IMG/VR virus record: IMGVR_UViG_3300030503_000220
Span: 1-26,695 of that record
Reading direction: 5' to 3' (one strand)
DNA length: 26,695 bases
From: a virus
Below, piece by piece: positions 14,518 to 20,976 of the stretch. The translations under genes and the position numbers were made by a program. A model generated the notes under the pieces. The model ran no database searches. It worked only from the letters and a program-made list of their open reading frames with translations, and was not told the origin of the DNA. The first letter of the stretch is position 1. The number at the start of each line of letters is the position of its first letter.

Positions 14518-14668
14518 GATACGCGAGTGGTGCGCTTCCATCTCGCAAGCGCAGAAAAGCCGTCTGGACGCGCTGGAGCACATCAGGAAGCACGACGCAG
14601 CGAAGGCCCAATGGGAACGCGAACGCGAGCAGAGGACAAGGAAAGAGCGGAGGGCGCATGAACCCTAG
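14228..14668 (+). CDS. Replication-loader-type helical protein overlapping the previous gene
   Basis: The start is GTG 14228 with a well-placed GGAGG at 14214-14218. An in-frame stop at 14207-14209 shows it begins independently rather than by frameshift. The 146-residue product is helical and polar, with RYPGQVIEEVTKEMYLAEW followed by FFPAPDEIREW (about residues 94-104). That order is typical of phage proteins paired with replication initiators (loader-like; compare the P-x-EIR motif). It overlaps the DUF1376 frame by 290 nt in a different frame. Its more protein-like composition in the shared part suggests this frame is the functional one there. Loader function is inference. Confidence 0.6.
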   Translation: MEAISKIKLDELAPQQSERLTLTRRLRTSLPDATVLTLMALMRQVEARYPGQVIEEVTKEMYLAEWEEMAVKYDLLILLDALLKVIGVSKFFPAPDEIREWCASISQAQKSRLDALEHIRKHDAAKAQWEREREQRTRKERRAHEP

Positions 14669-15008
14669 AGCATTCCGAACGCATAGAGATGGCCGGGAAG
14701 TCTGCACCACGACAAAGCGAGGTCGGCACGAATACAAGTTGCGCATCGTCGAAATGCTTGTGCGCCAAGGCTACGCATGCCCGCTCTGTGGACGCGCAAT
14801 ATCAACCCAGGATGCGACGTTCGATCACGAAGTCCCGCGCGGTGCTGGAGGTTGTTTTCGTAATGATTCGATATTTCACGAAGACGGAAGCTGGCGCAAT
14901 GCTGCTGTGCATTTGATTTGCAATGGGCTCAAAGGATCACGCAGATTTCGTTGGAATGGGTTGGGTAAGTACGTTCCTAATATCAGAGAAGTTCAGGAGG
15001 CAGCATGA
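14658..15008 (+). CDS. HNH-type nuclease-like protein
   Basis: The start is ATG 14658 (GGAGGG at 14649-14654), overlapping the previous stop by 11 nt; the longer frame to 14514 is discarded because it lies within the neighbour. The 116 residues contain CPLC (C41, C44), TFDHEVP (D56, H57), N81 and HLICNGLKGSR (H85, C88, N89). This is an HNH core with a Cys4-like zinc site, though the second CxxC is incomplete (only C88 is clear). It may be a recombination-associated or homing-type nuclease. The gene is coupled to the next one through ATGA. The family call is fairly secure; substrate and role are unknown. Confidence 0.65.
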   Translation: MNPRAFRTHRDGREVCTTTKRGRHEYKLRIVEMLVRQGYACPLCGRAISTQDATFDHEVPRGAGGCFRNDSIFHEDGSWRNAAVHLICNGLKGSRRFRWNGLGKYVPNIREVQEAA

Positions 15009-15439
15009 AATGGATTGCGATGTTGATTTTGGGAGCTTCGATAGGTGCGCAGGCTCAATTGTCCTACAAGAATTTCCCGAGCAAAGTGCCTGAGCGCCGT
15101 ACCGAGTATTACGCGTGGTCAAAAGCGCGGGGCGGCGTCAAGCTCGTGATCGAAGCAAAATTCGACACCACGTTCACCTGCTATCCCGTTCAAGACTACG
15201 AGCACTATCGACCTTGTGAAGACGTATGGTCGCGACAATATGTAGGAACTCTCACGCAGAAGGATGGCAAGTTGATCGCATTTCTTCCCGACAATCCTGC
15301 CGACAAGATCATTGATCGCGACTTGATTGGCTGGGTGATTTTTGTGAGTAGGCAGGCGATTGCAGAAGATCAGCAATACATCAAGACAGCCAACGAATAC
15401 ACCGACGAGACTGGCCAGCGCTGGATTAAAAAGCTTTAG
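15005..15439 (+). CDS. Small secreted protein (signal peptide), unknown function
   Basis: The 144-residue product starts with a clear leader (MKWIAMLILGASIGAQAQ), with cleavage likely after AQA or just before Q18. The mature part has two Cys (FTCYP and RPCEDVW), giving a possible single disulfide, and a beta-rich pattern (KLVIEAKFDTTF, YVGTLTQKDGKLIAFL). No family is recognised. It sits in the middle of the recombination/replication operon, coupled to the HNH gene by ATGA. Exported phage proteins here could act in the envelope, for example in superinfection exclusion or host-surface change, but this is speculation. Its leader resembles that of the gene at 17832. Confidence 0.55.
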   Translation: MKWIAMLILGASIGAQAQLSYKNFPSKVPERRTEYYAWSKARGGVKLVIEAKFDTTFTCYPVQDYEHYRPCEDVWSRQYVGTLTQKDGKLIAFLPDNPADKIIDRDLIGWVIFVSRQAIAEDQQYIKTANEYTDETGQRWIKKL

Positions 15440-15449
15440 GAGGTATCCC

Positions 15450-15758
15450 ATGCATCCTGACATCACCAGCGGTAAACATAAGGGCAACCCAGCCTCTAAC
15501 TCAGCCTGGGAAAACAATCACGGAAGGCATGCCAACGCGCGCGAGCGGATCCTGCAGTTGATTACGGATGCGGCGGATGGGCTGACCTCCAAAGAAATAG
15601 CTGCGCAGCTAGGCTGGCCGCTTCACAGTCTGTCCGGCCGCTGCTCGGAGTTGAAGCGCGATGCCAAGATTCGCGGGACAGGCGTGCGGCGGTTTGGATC
15701 TGAGGTTTTGGTAGCTGTACGCAAGGCTGAGCAGCTTAGCCTTTTGGAGGTTGCGTGA
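15450..15758 (+). CDS. Winged-helix/HTH DNA-binding protein
   Basis: The start is ATG 15450 with a strong AGGAGGT at 15438-15444, giving 102 residues. Residues about 30-90 look like a winged helix: ARERILQLITDAADGLTSKE, then IAAQLGWPLHSLSGRCSELK as the helix-turn-helix, then a wing with KIRGTGVRRFGSEVLVAV. Similar small HTH proteins occur next to replication genes in many temperate phages, where they often act as regulators or as replication-origin binders. No operator is obvious nearby. The N-terminus (HPDITSGKHKGN) is polar. The fold call is moderately secure, the function unknown. Confidence 0.6.
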   Translation: MHPDITSGKHKGNPASNSAWENNHGRHANARERILQLITDAADGLTSKEIAAQLGWPLHSLSGRCSELKRDAKIRGTGVRRFGSEVLVAVRKAEQLSLLEVA

Positions 15759-16255
15759 TGCTTCTGCCTTTCGCCGAGGCCGCGGGGTTAGTGCGCACGA
15801 CTCACTTTGACAGTGAGATGGCAGAACTCGCGGACCGTCACTATTCCAGGCGAACGGTTGGAGCTCGGCAGTTCCTCTATTCGGGTAGGAAGCTGGTTTT
15901 ACGTAACACCGAAGGGACCGTTTTGTTCGCTTGGTTGTTCCCAGACCCCGCAATGCGCATGGATGGACAAACTGGATACAACTGCGCCATCTTTCGTAAC
16001 GAGTCAGACCGAAAAGCCAGCGAGATAATTTTAGAAGCCGAGCGAGCCGTATTTGCTAAGTGGGGCCCCGATCGGATGTATACGTATGTTGATCCGAACA
16101 AGACAAAGCCGATATTTCGCCGCGGTCAGCGCGTGATTGGTTGGACCTATCTGAAGGCGGGGTGGAAGCCGCTCGTTTACAAGAATGGCAAGCCCCGGAT
16201 AAGCAAAGCTGGGCAGCACCTTCTAGTGAAACTGCATAGGGAGCGTGCCGCGTGA
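15758..16255 (+). CDS. Possible GNAT/Mom-like phage protein
   Basis: The start is taken at ATG 15758 (7 nt after GGAGG at 15746-15750); GTG 15755 is also possible. The 165-residue product has RHYSRR (27-32), then alternating beta strands (FLYSGRKLVLRN; TVLFAWLFPD), then CAIFRNESDRKASEIILEAE and a YVDPNK segment with a W-rich C-terminus (GWTYLKAGWKPLVY). This pattern recalls GNAT-fold phage proteins, including relatives of phage Mu Mom, which modifies adenine in DNA. The link is weak and made by eye. A DNA-modification or anti-restriction role would fit its place beside RusA. It overlaps the neighbours at both ends. Confidence 0.4.
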   Translation: MLLPFAEAAGLVRTTHFDSEMAELADRHYSRRTVGARQFLYSGRKLVLRNTEGTVLFAWLFPDPAMRMDGQTGYNCAIFRNESDRKASEIILEAERAVFAKWGPDRMYTYVDPNKTKPIFRRGQRVIGWTYLKAGWKPLVYKNGKPRISKAGQHLLVKLHRERAA

Positions 16256-16617
16256 TCCGCATAGTCATCCCAATGGAGCCTCGCACGGTCAATCACTACG
16301 TCAAGCACACCCGCGCAGGACGGCACTACAAGACGGCTGAGGCAAAGGCTTTCGAGGAAGTGGGCGCGATGTGTTGCCGCGGCGTTGCGATCTCAGCAAA
16401 CGCCTACTCTGTGCGGATTGACGTGTACCAGGGAGCCGGGAAGAAGGGCGACATCGATGGATATGCGAAACAGGCGCTGGACATTCTAGCGACGAACGGC
16501 GTTCTGCTGGATAAGAAGGGCCACAGAAGCACCGACGCTCACGTAGTCGAGCTGCACATGACAAAGCAGAGAGACGCGAAGAATCCTAGAACCGAGATCA
16601 CCGTAACGGAGGCTTGA
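16252..16617 (+). CDS. rusA: RusA-family Holliday-junction resolvase
   Basis: The start is GTG, overlapping the previous stop by 4 nt (GTGA). The 121 residues show the RusA layout: a beta-strand start (IRIVIPMEPRTVNHYVKHTR), and KKGDIDGYAKQALDIL with D67, D69 and K73 in the places of the family metal-binding and lysine residues; then a late Asp-containing segment (VLLDKKGHRSTDAHV). RusA enzymes cut four-way junctions in late recombination. Together with ERF and the exonuclease this completes a phage recombination set. The length is normal (about 120 residues). Confidence 0.8.
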   Translation: MIRIVIPMEPRTVNHYVKHTRAGRHYKTAEAKAFEEVGAMCCRGVAISANAYSVRIDVYQGAGKKGDIDGYAKQALDILATNGVLLDKKGHRSTDAHVVELHMTKQRDAKNPRTEITVTEA

Positions 16618-16618
16618 A

Positions 16619-16915
16619 ATGTACCTAAGCAGCGCAATAGGAGTACCGACGATGCATTCATTCAAAGCTTTAGGAAATTGGGAGGATATAGACCTTCCAG
16701 CATCCATTCACGGACCTTGCATCTCCATTCCTATCACCGACGCAGTGCGGAGGTTGGATGCAGAGAAGAACAAGCTGGTGGGCCCGAGCGATTGGGAGAA
16801 GTTCAAGCTTACGCTTAGCGAGAATAACCTGCGGATCGCCAAAACTCCGAGCGTAGGGCCTGGGAGCATTCAAGAGGATCTGCACCACGTTCTACCGTCG
16901 GAGGGAAGCAAATGA
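16619..16915 (+). CDS. Hypothetical protein
   Basis: Two starts are possible: ATG 16619 (after ACGGAGG) or ATG 16652 (8 nt after GGAG at 16640-16643). The longer, 98-residue form is reported here. The product is mixed, with no Cys cluster or membrane segment. It has a helical centre (DAVRRLDAEKNKLVGPSDWE) and no recognised family. It ends in an ATGA overlap with the next gene. Confidence 0.5.
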   Translation: MYLSSAIGVPTMHSFKALGNWEDIDLPASIHGPCISIPITDAVRRLDAEKNKLVGPSDWEKFKLTLSENNLRIAKTPSVGPGSIQEDLHHVLPSEGSK

Positions 16916-17238
16916 GCGATCTACCATTCAGCGTCGGCAAGCCTGTTCCGATGCAATCTGTTCCACAGCCAGCGGCTAAGAACGAGCCTAGCAAGTATGC
17001 CGCGCTGTACGAACAGGTGAGTGATTGCAAGCGAGAGACTGCGCTTCCTGTGACATTCCCCGACGAGCGCGTGATGGGTGCTTGCCGCACGGCGCTGCGG
17101 AAGATCGCGAAGAACACTGGAGACTTCATAAGCAGCAGTCGCGAAGCCGACGCACTGACGGTCTACTTCTGGATCGAACCTAAAGAAGTGGCCGACGAGC
17201 TTAGGCGCCTAAAGGGGCTCACGAACCGTACCCAATGA
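16912..17238 (+). CDS. Hypothetical protein
   Basis: The ATGA overlap with the previous gene suggests coupled translation. The 108 residues have a Pro/Gln-rich N-terminus (SVGKPVPMQSVPQPAAKNEPS). A helical C-terminal half follows, ending in IEPKEVADELRRLKGLTNRTQ. There is no signal peptide, membrane segment or family that I recognise. Confidence 0.5.
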   Translation: MSDLPFSVGKPVPMQSVPQPAAKNEPSKYAALYEQVSDCKRETALPVTFPDERVMGACRTALRKIAKNTGDFISSSREADALTVYFWIEPKEVADELRRLKGLTNRTQ

Positions 17239-17393
17239 CCGAACTACTCCAACTCATCGCGGAACTGGAGACGTTCGCCAGGGACATGCGTTCAGAATCG
17301 GAGTTCATTAGGACACCACCGCTGACACGCGAAGAGATTGCAGTAGTCGCGTCGTATCGAAGGATGATGGAGGAGCAAGATGAGCGAAATTGA
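17235..17393 (+). CDS. Small hypothetical protein (52 residues)
   Basis: This short gene starts at an ATGA overlap (17235-17238) and ends 14 nt inside the next gene. The product is helical and acidic at first (TELLQLIAELETFARDMR), then REEIAVVASYRRMMEEQDER. No family is recognised. The tight coupling on both sides and lack of an alternative frame support it. Confidence 0.5.
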   Translation: MTELLQLIAELETFARDMRSESEFIRTPPLTREEIAVVASYRRMMEEQDERN

Positions 17394-17601
17394 GAAGCAG
17401 GACTCTGCCGAAGGCTTGGATGTTTACGAGCCGAGTCGCTGTGTCGGGATGATGGGTAAAGTTCGCTTCCTCGAACCTTCGTTTGCCTATCGCTACTACG
17501 TGAAACTGCAAACGTACCGGGACGCCCTACGCAGGGCCGCAGAAGCGGAAACAAAACTAGCCGCCCTACATGATTCAGAAGCAGCCAAAGGAAAGAGGTG
17601 A
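17380..17601 (+). CDS. Small hypothetical protein
   Basis: The start is ATG 17380, after ATGGAGGAG within the previous gene. The 73 residues include a central aromatic segment (FAYRYYVKLQTYRDALRRAA) and a Lys/Glu/Ala-rich helix. No domain is recognised. Confidence 0.5.
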   Translation: MSEIEKQDSAEGLDVYEPSRCVGMMGKVRFLEPSFAYRYYVKLQTYRDALRRAAEAETKLAALHDSEAAKGKR

Positions 17602-17604
17602 GAT

Positions 17605-17787
17605 GTGAGCGAAGAGAGGTTTGACATTCTGATAAAGGTCACGGACGCCAACGGAATCACGACGCAGATCGAGCATAGTGGCTGTCCGGAGTCCGCTCTG
17701 ATCCAAGCGCCCTTAGTAGGTTCCCTGATCGAAGAACACAAGCGCCTTCGCGCCCAAGGCATTCGGCATCTTGAAGTCACGCTGTAG
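17605..17787 (+). CDS. Small hypothetical protein
   Basis: The start is GTG 17605, three nt after the previous stop, with AGAGGTG upstream. The 60 residues have a beta strand (FDILIKVTDANGITTQIE) followed by a helix (GSLIEEHKRLRAQGIRHLEV). No family is recognised. A short non-coding gap follows before a new leader-bearing gene. Confidence 0.45.
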   Translation: MSEERFDILIKVTDANGITTQIEHSGCPESALIQAPLVGSLIEEHKRLRAQGIRHLEVTL

Positions 17788-17803
17788 CCAACAACTAAGC
17801 ATT

Positions 17804-17824
17804 AGGGGCGTTCGCCCTTGGAGG
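17804..17824 (+). promoter_or_regulatory. Short hairpin abutting a strong ribosome site
   Basis: AGGG (17804-17807) can pair with CCCT (17815-17818); an alternative GGGC/GCCC register is also possible. The helix ends two bases before GGAGG (17820-17824), the ribosome site of the secreted-protein gene at 17832, and may modulate its access. It is small, so confidence is low. Confidence 0.3.
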
Positions 17825-17831
17825 AACCACA

Positions 17832-18179
17832 ATGAGATGGATCGCAATGGTAGTAATGTTTAGCGCAACACTAGCAGCGGTTGGGCAAGCGGCGAAGCCT
17901 ACACCCGCGCCGTCTCCGTTCATTGGAACCGCAGGTACAAACACCTTCAACATCATTTCAGGAACGCCTCCCGAATTGATCTTCGAGAAGCAGCCGGGCA
18001 CAGACTTTTACAAAGTTTACAAGCTCTCCGTGTCGCATGATTGGAACTGCGCGATTACCAGCGATTTCAAATCGAACCTCTATTCCGACAAGGGATATAC
18101 GGTCAGCGTGGCGCAAATTACTTGCGTGCGCAAGGATGATGAACCGAAAACGAAAGTGCCCACTGCGCCTCACCAGTAG
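17832..18179 (+). CDS. Small secreted protein (signal peptide), unknown function
   Basis: The start is ATG 17832, 7 nt after GGAGG. The 115-residue product begins MRWIAMVVMFSATLAAVGQA, a clear leader very like that of the secreted protein at 15005. The mature part is Pro-rich at first (AKPTPAPSPF), then beta-type with two Cys (WNCAITSD and QITCVRKDD), again a likely single disulfide. No family is recognised. An envelope role is inferred only from the leader. The gene stands apart from its neighbours with short non-coding gaps on both sides. Confidence 0.55.
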   Translation: MRWIAMVVMFSATLAAVGQAAKPTPAPSPFIGTAGTNTFNIISGTPPELIFEKQPGTDFYKVYKLSVSHDWNCAITSDFKSNLYSDKGYTVSVAQITCVRKDDEPKTKVPTAPHQ

Positions 18180-18184
18180 CAAGC

Positions 18185-18197
18185 CCTGAGTAGCCCC
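18185..18197 (+). repeat. 13-nt direct repeat, copy 1
   Basis: CCTGAGTAGCCCC lies between the stop at 18179 and the purine-rich ribosome site of the gene at 18217. An identical copy lies at 18441-18453 before the next gene. Confidence 0.7.
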
Positions 18198-18216
18198 AGA
18201 AGAGAGGAAGAGAGAT

Positions 18217-18438
18217 ATGAGCGAGTGGTCGGTAGTATCCATATATGGAAAAAAATCAAGTGCTTCCGCGCAGGATCAGGCGATGGGTTCAGGGCAGGGA
18301 TCTAATAAAGGGAATGCGTCAAGGGAGATGCACCGCATTTCTTGTGGGCTAACACGAGAACAAGCCGAAGCCATCGCTTCCTATCTAAACAAATGGTTTC
18401 TGAACATCGACTATGCGACCGCAGAACGCATCCCGTAG
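18217..18438 (+). CDS. Small hypothetical protein
   Basis: The ATG follows a purine-rich ribosome site (GAGAGGAAGAGAG). The 73-residue product is polar and Ser/Gly/Gln-rich in its first half (KKSSASAQDQAMGSGQGSNK) and helical after that (REQAEAIASYLNKWF). No family is recognised. The gene is preceded by one copy of the repeated 13-nt leader. Confidence 0.45.
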   Translation: MSEWSVVSIYGKKSSASAQDQAMGSGQGSNKGNASREMHRISCGLTREQAEAIASYLNKWFLNIDYATAERIP

Positions 18439-18440
18439 GT

Positions 18441-18453
18441 CCTGAGTAGCCCC
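18441..18453 (+). repeat. 13-nt direct repeat, copy 2
   Basis: This second exact copy of CCTGAGTAGCCCC begins just after the stop of the gene at 18217 and precedes the gene at 18480. Both copies sit at the same place relative to a small gene. Confidence 0.7.
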
Positions 18454-18479
18454 TTACCCCAGCACCAGAAGGAGAGAGA

Positions 18480-18725
18480 ATGCTCTACAAGATTGATTAC
18501 ACGATAGCGAGCGAAGATGGGCGAAAGGTCGCCACGAAGTGGATCAACCATGCCGCCGATCAGACTCAGGCTGTGAAGAGAATGATGAACTGGTTCTTCG
18601 AGAACAATCCCAACAGTAAGATTCGGCTGGATTCGGTTATGGGGGTGGAGATAACAGGGGACATGTCGGCAGTTGATGTGATCGACGTTTTAGCCAAGCC
18701 CCACCCCATCCAGAAAGAGGACTGA
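18480..18725 (+). CDS. Small hypothetical protein
   Basis: The ATG follows AAGGAGAGAGA. The 81 residues resemble a compact alpha/beta protein: MLYKIDYTIAS strand, a helix (QTQAVKRMMNWFFENNP), then strands IRLDSVMGVEITG. The order is reminiscent of small phage proteins of unknown role. Confidence 0.5.
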   Translation: MLYKIDYTIASEDGRKVATKWINHAADQTQAVKRMMNWFFENNPNSKIRLDSVMGVEITGDMSAVDVIDVLAKPHPIQKED

Positions 18726-18728
18726 GCC

Positions 18729-18914
18729 ATGAGTGATTGTAGGTTGTGCGGGCAGCCGGTACGACCGAAGGGCGTGAAGAGGCTCCCTAACGAATACGAC
18801 CATGCGCGTGGATGCCCCTACGCGACGAAGGATAACGTACAGCGTAAGCGGAATCTCGACCTGACGATGCGTCGGCATAACCTGAATCTAGATGAACGGA
18901 GCAGCCATGAGTAA
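18729..18914 (+). CDS. Small Cys/His protein, zinc-binding-like
   Basis: The start is ATG 18729. The 61-residue product begins CRLCGQP and later has H-x3-C (HARGCPY), a possible CCHC zinc site, followed by a basic helix with many Arg, Asn and His. No family is recognised. It overlaps the next gene by 8 nt. Confidence 0.5.
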   Translation: MSDCRLCGQPVRPKGVKRLPNEYDHARGCPYATKDNVQRKRNLDLTMRRHNLNLDERSSHE

Positions 18915-19494
18915 CAAAGAGAACCAGAGCGAGCTAGGTGTAGAGGAGAAACAAAAGGCTGCACTAATTTATCTTCGTGATACTACGACTGATGAAGCTA
19001 GAGCTTATGTGGAGGTTCTATCCACAAGATTGGGATTCGGGCACGCAATTGATATTGAGCTTCCCTCCCCACCAGTAGAGAGAACGCAGGATGAGCCGGA
19101 GTGGGTGAAATGCTCACAATGTGGCAGGGAGAATTCTCTCGAAACGTGGGTAAAGTTCGGAGATAAATGTCCCAACTGCCAAGGGCTACATGACAAGGAG
19201 ACATCTTCTGAGCCAACAGCAGCAGGGAGCGAGCAGCCTTGCTCGACCTGCGGAAGCACTGAAGCCAAGATGAGTGCGGGCGGCTGGACGTGCAGCAACG
19301 CATGGCACTACGAACGGGCGGCTCCTGTGGCATCCCAAGCCCCAGCCCCGACACTCACGCAGGAAGAGATTCAGCGTCTACGCGATATTGCTGGTGAAGA
19401 GGACGATCCCCACTGCGACCCCTTATGCCGCGTCTGCATCGCTATACGAGGCGCACGTATTGCGCTCAAAATCATCGAGGCCAACCATGAGTAA
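18907..19494 (+). CDS. Double zinc-ribbon-like protein
   Basis: The start is ATG 18907 (GGAG at 18898-18901), preferred over the in-frame ATG 18892. The 195 residues hold CSQC (near residue 64) paired with CPNC about 20 residues later, then CSTC with a downstream Cys, then another Cys-rich segment (HCDPLCRVC) in the last helix. Three possible metal sites make this a strong zinc-ribbon-type candidate. Between them lie Pro/Ala and Glu-rich linkers. No specific family is recognised; nucleic-acid binding is possible. Confidence 0.55.
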   Translation: MSNKENQSELGVEEKQKAALIYLRDTTTDEARAYVEVLSTRLGFGHAIDIELPSPPVERTQDEPEWVKCSQCGRENSLETWVKFGDKCPNCQGLHDKETSSEPTAAGSEQPCSTCGSTEAKMSAGGWTCSNAWHYERAAPVASQAPAPTLTQEEIQRLRDIAGEEDDPHCDPLCRVCIAIRGARIALKIIEANHE

Positions 19495-19660
19495 GCCCCT
19501 AGACACACAAGAACCGCGGAAGGAGTTGAAAGCGAAGCTCCGACGCGCGGCCGCATACTTGCAAGGCGGCGAAACTCGATATTTCTCTGACCCGGCGCTC
19601 TTGGAGGCCATCTACACTCTCTACCGATTGGCCGATACGTTCACGGAGGCCAAACGATGA
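19487..19660 (+). CDS. Small hypothetical protein
   Basis: The start is ATG 19487, 8 nt inside the previous gene; an upstream extension of the frame lies within that gene. The 57 residues are basic and helical (RKELKAKLRRAAAYLQGG, then ALLEAIYTLYRLADTF). No family is recognised. It ends in an ATGA overlap. Confidence 0.45.
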   Translation: MSKPLDTQEPRKELKAKLRRAAAYLQGGETRYFSDPALLEAIYTLYRLADTFTEAKR

Positions 19661-19878
19661 AGGGTGGTCCTCAAAGAAAGCGCCGGCACTTGAACGGGGT
19701 AGACACGACGCGAATGAACGTGCAGATACGAGATGAAAACTATGCGCGGATCCAAGCTATTGCGGATGCCAGGGGAGTAAGTATGGGGCTTTGCGTGGAT
19801 GAGATGGTGGAGGCAGACTGGCGCCGGCGTCATGCGATTGTTCCCCGTGGAACAAATCAGGTGCAATTAGGGGAATAG
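19657..19878 (+). CDS. Ribbon-helix-helix-like DNA-binding protein
   Basis: The ATGA overlap couples it to the previous gene. The 73 residues begin with a basic arm, followed by MNVQIRDENYARIQAIADAR (strand plus first helix) and a second helix (SMGLCVDEMVEADWRRR). This fits a ribbon-helix-helix (Arc/CopG/MetJ-type) fold, a common small phage regulator. It is the last gene before a 116-nt gap with a candidate promoter, so self-regulation is possible but not shown. Confidence 0.55.
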   Translation: MKGGPQRKRRHLNGVDTTRMNVQIRDENYARIQAIADARGVSMGLCVDEMVEADWRRRHAIVPRGTNQVQLGE

Positions 19879-19904
19879 TTCTTTTAATTTCACAGGCATT
19901 TTCG

Positions 19905-19959
19905 TATAAACGTACTAGACCTTCTCGCGCTTGGTGTTACCCGAACACCTCCCTTCGGG
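19905..19959 (+). promoter_or_regulatory. Candidate promoter and competing hairpins in intergenic gap
   Basis: TATAAA (19905-19910) is a fair -10 element with only a weak -35 (TTTTAA, 19882-19887). Downstream, GGTGTT (19933-19938) pairs exactly with AACACC (19944-19949). CCCGAA (19940-19945) pairs exactly with TTCGGG (19954-19959). The two helices share 19944-19945 and so cannot form together in full. There is no T run, so a simple terminator is unlikely. Confidence 0.3.
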
Positions 19960-19994
19960 CCGACCTGAAACAACCCAGCCCTTGGTCCCTCTAC

Positions 19995-20300
19995 ATGCCA
20001 AACCCCCGAATCGTAAACCTCACAAATGGATGCAGGTTCAAGCGCGGCTACGTCGAGCGTGCTCTAGAAGCGTGCGCGGTGGAGTGGGTAGAGATAGGCG
20101 TTAGCATCCGCAACCTTACCCCGCAAGAATCGATCATCGCCCGCAACACGCGTGCAAGGCTTTTGGAGCCCATGCCTTACGCGGAGCTGCCTGGGATTCG
20201 CTTTGATCCGCCATCCCACGGAATCCCAGTCACCAGACGAGAGAACATCCTTGTGTGGGAGGCTCAGAACTTCTTTGCCGGCGTGCGGGGGATGCAGTGA
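19995..20300 (+). CDS. Hypothetical protein
   Basis: The start is ATG 19995. I see no strong ribosome site, which weakens the start choice. The 101 residues are of mixed alpha/beta type (YVERALEACAVEWVEIGVSI) with an Arg/Pro-rich centre. No domain is recognised. It overlaps the next gene by GTGA, and heads a group of small late genes running up to the packaging genes. Confidence 0.5.
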   Translation: MPNPRIVNLTNGCRFKRGYVERALEACAVEWVEIGVSIRNLTPQESIIARNTRARLLEPMPYAELPGIRFDPPSHGIPVTRRENILVWEAQNFFAGVRGMQ

Positions 20301-20551
20301 AAATCGACCTTCAGCACCTTCTATCCAACTGGAAGTCCACAGCCCAGTCGATCCTCACCACCACCTTTGCCCTAACCGGCGCTTTGATGGTATCGAACGT
20401 CATCTCGGCTAAGACCGCAGCCATCATGGGGACGGCAAACGCTGTGTGCAAGATCCTCGTGGGTGTCCTCCAAACCGACGGCATCCAAATTCCCGCAAAC
20501 TCGACGGTCAAGCAAACCACTACAATTCAGACCCCAGGAGATACAATATGA
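20297..20551 (+). CDS. Small membrane protein, holin-like
   Basis: The start is GTG 20297 (GTGA overlap); the longer reading to 20255 is inside the previous gene. The 84 residues have NWKSTAQSILTTTFALTGAL, then a second less hydrophobic helix (AAIMGTANAVCKILVGVL), and a polar Thr/Gln-rich tail. A short amphipathic start with W-K before a membrane helix is common in phage holins. The call rests on shape only. It lies in the small late gene group near the packaging genes. Confidence 0.5.
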   Translation: MKIDLQHLLSNWKSTAQSILTTTFALTGALMVSNVISAKTAAIMGTANAVCKILVGVLQTDGIQIPANSTVKQTTTIQTPGDTI

Positions 20552-20976
20552 GCCTTATCAGTGATTTGAAGTCGTTCGCTTCGAAGGTAGAGACCGCGTT
20601 TGAGAAGTTATTTCATGAAGCTCCATCATGGTTGACCATCGCACAAGAGGCGATCACGTACCTCGGCCCGGTCGCTGTTACGATCACCGGCTTAATCAAC
20701 CCGGCGTTGGGTACAGAGGCTGCGACGATTATTGCCGACATCAAGGGTAAGTTGGCGTCCGCGCTCGCGCTGACTGACTCGGTGGCGAATGCGACCTCGC
20801 TGGACACCGTATTGAGTGATCTGAAGGCGGACATCCCGCTCTTGCTTCAGACGATCCAGGTAAGCAATCCCACGCTGGTATCGAGCATAACGAATTACAC
20901 CAACGTCTTCATCACCGAGATTGAGGCAATTCAATCCGCTCTGCCTGCGCCCTCCGTCGCAACCCCCGCGGCCTAA
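20548..20976 (+). CDS. Hypothetical helical protein
   Basis: The start is ATG 20548, with AGGAG at 20536-20540; the longer frame to 20446 lies in the previous gene. The 142 residues are almost wholly helical and rich in Ala, Leu, Ile, Thr and Ser. There is a moderately hydrophobic stretch at about residues 38-58 (YLGPVAVTITGLINPALG), an amphipathic middle and an Ala/Pro tail. It could associate with the membrane, perhaps with the holin-like neighbour, but I recognise no family. Confidence 0.5.
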   Translation: MSLISDLKSFASKVETAFEKLFHEAPSWLTIAQEAITYLGPVAVTITGLINPALGTEAATIIADIKGKLASALALTDSVANATSLDTVLSDLKADIPLLLQTIQVSNPTLVSSITNYTNVFITEIEAIQSALPAPSVATPAA

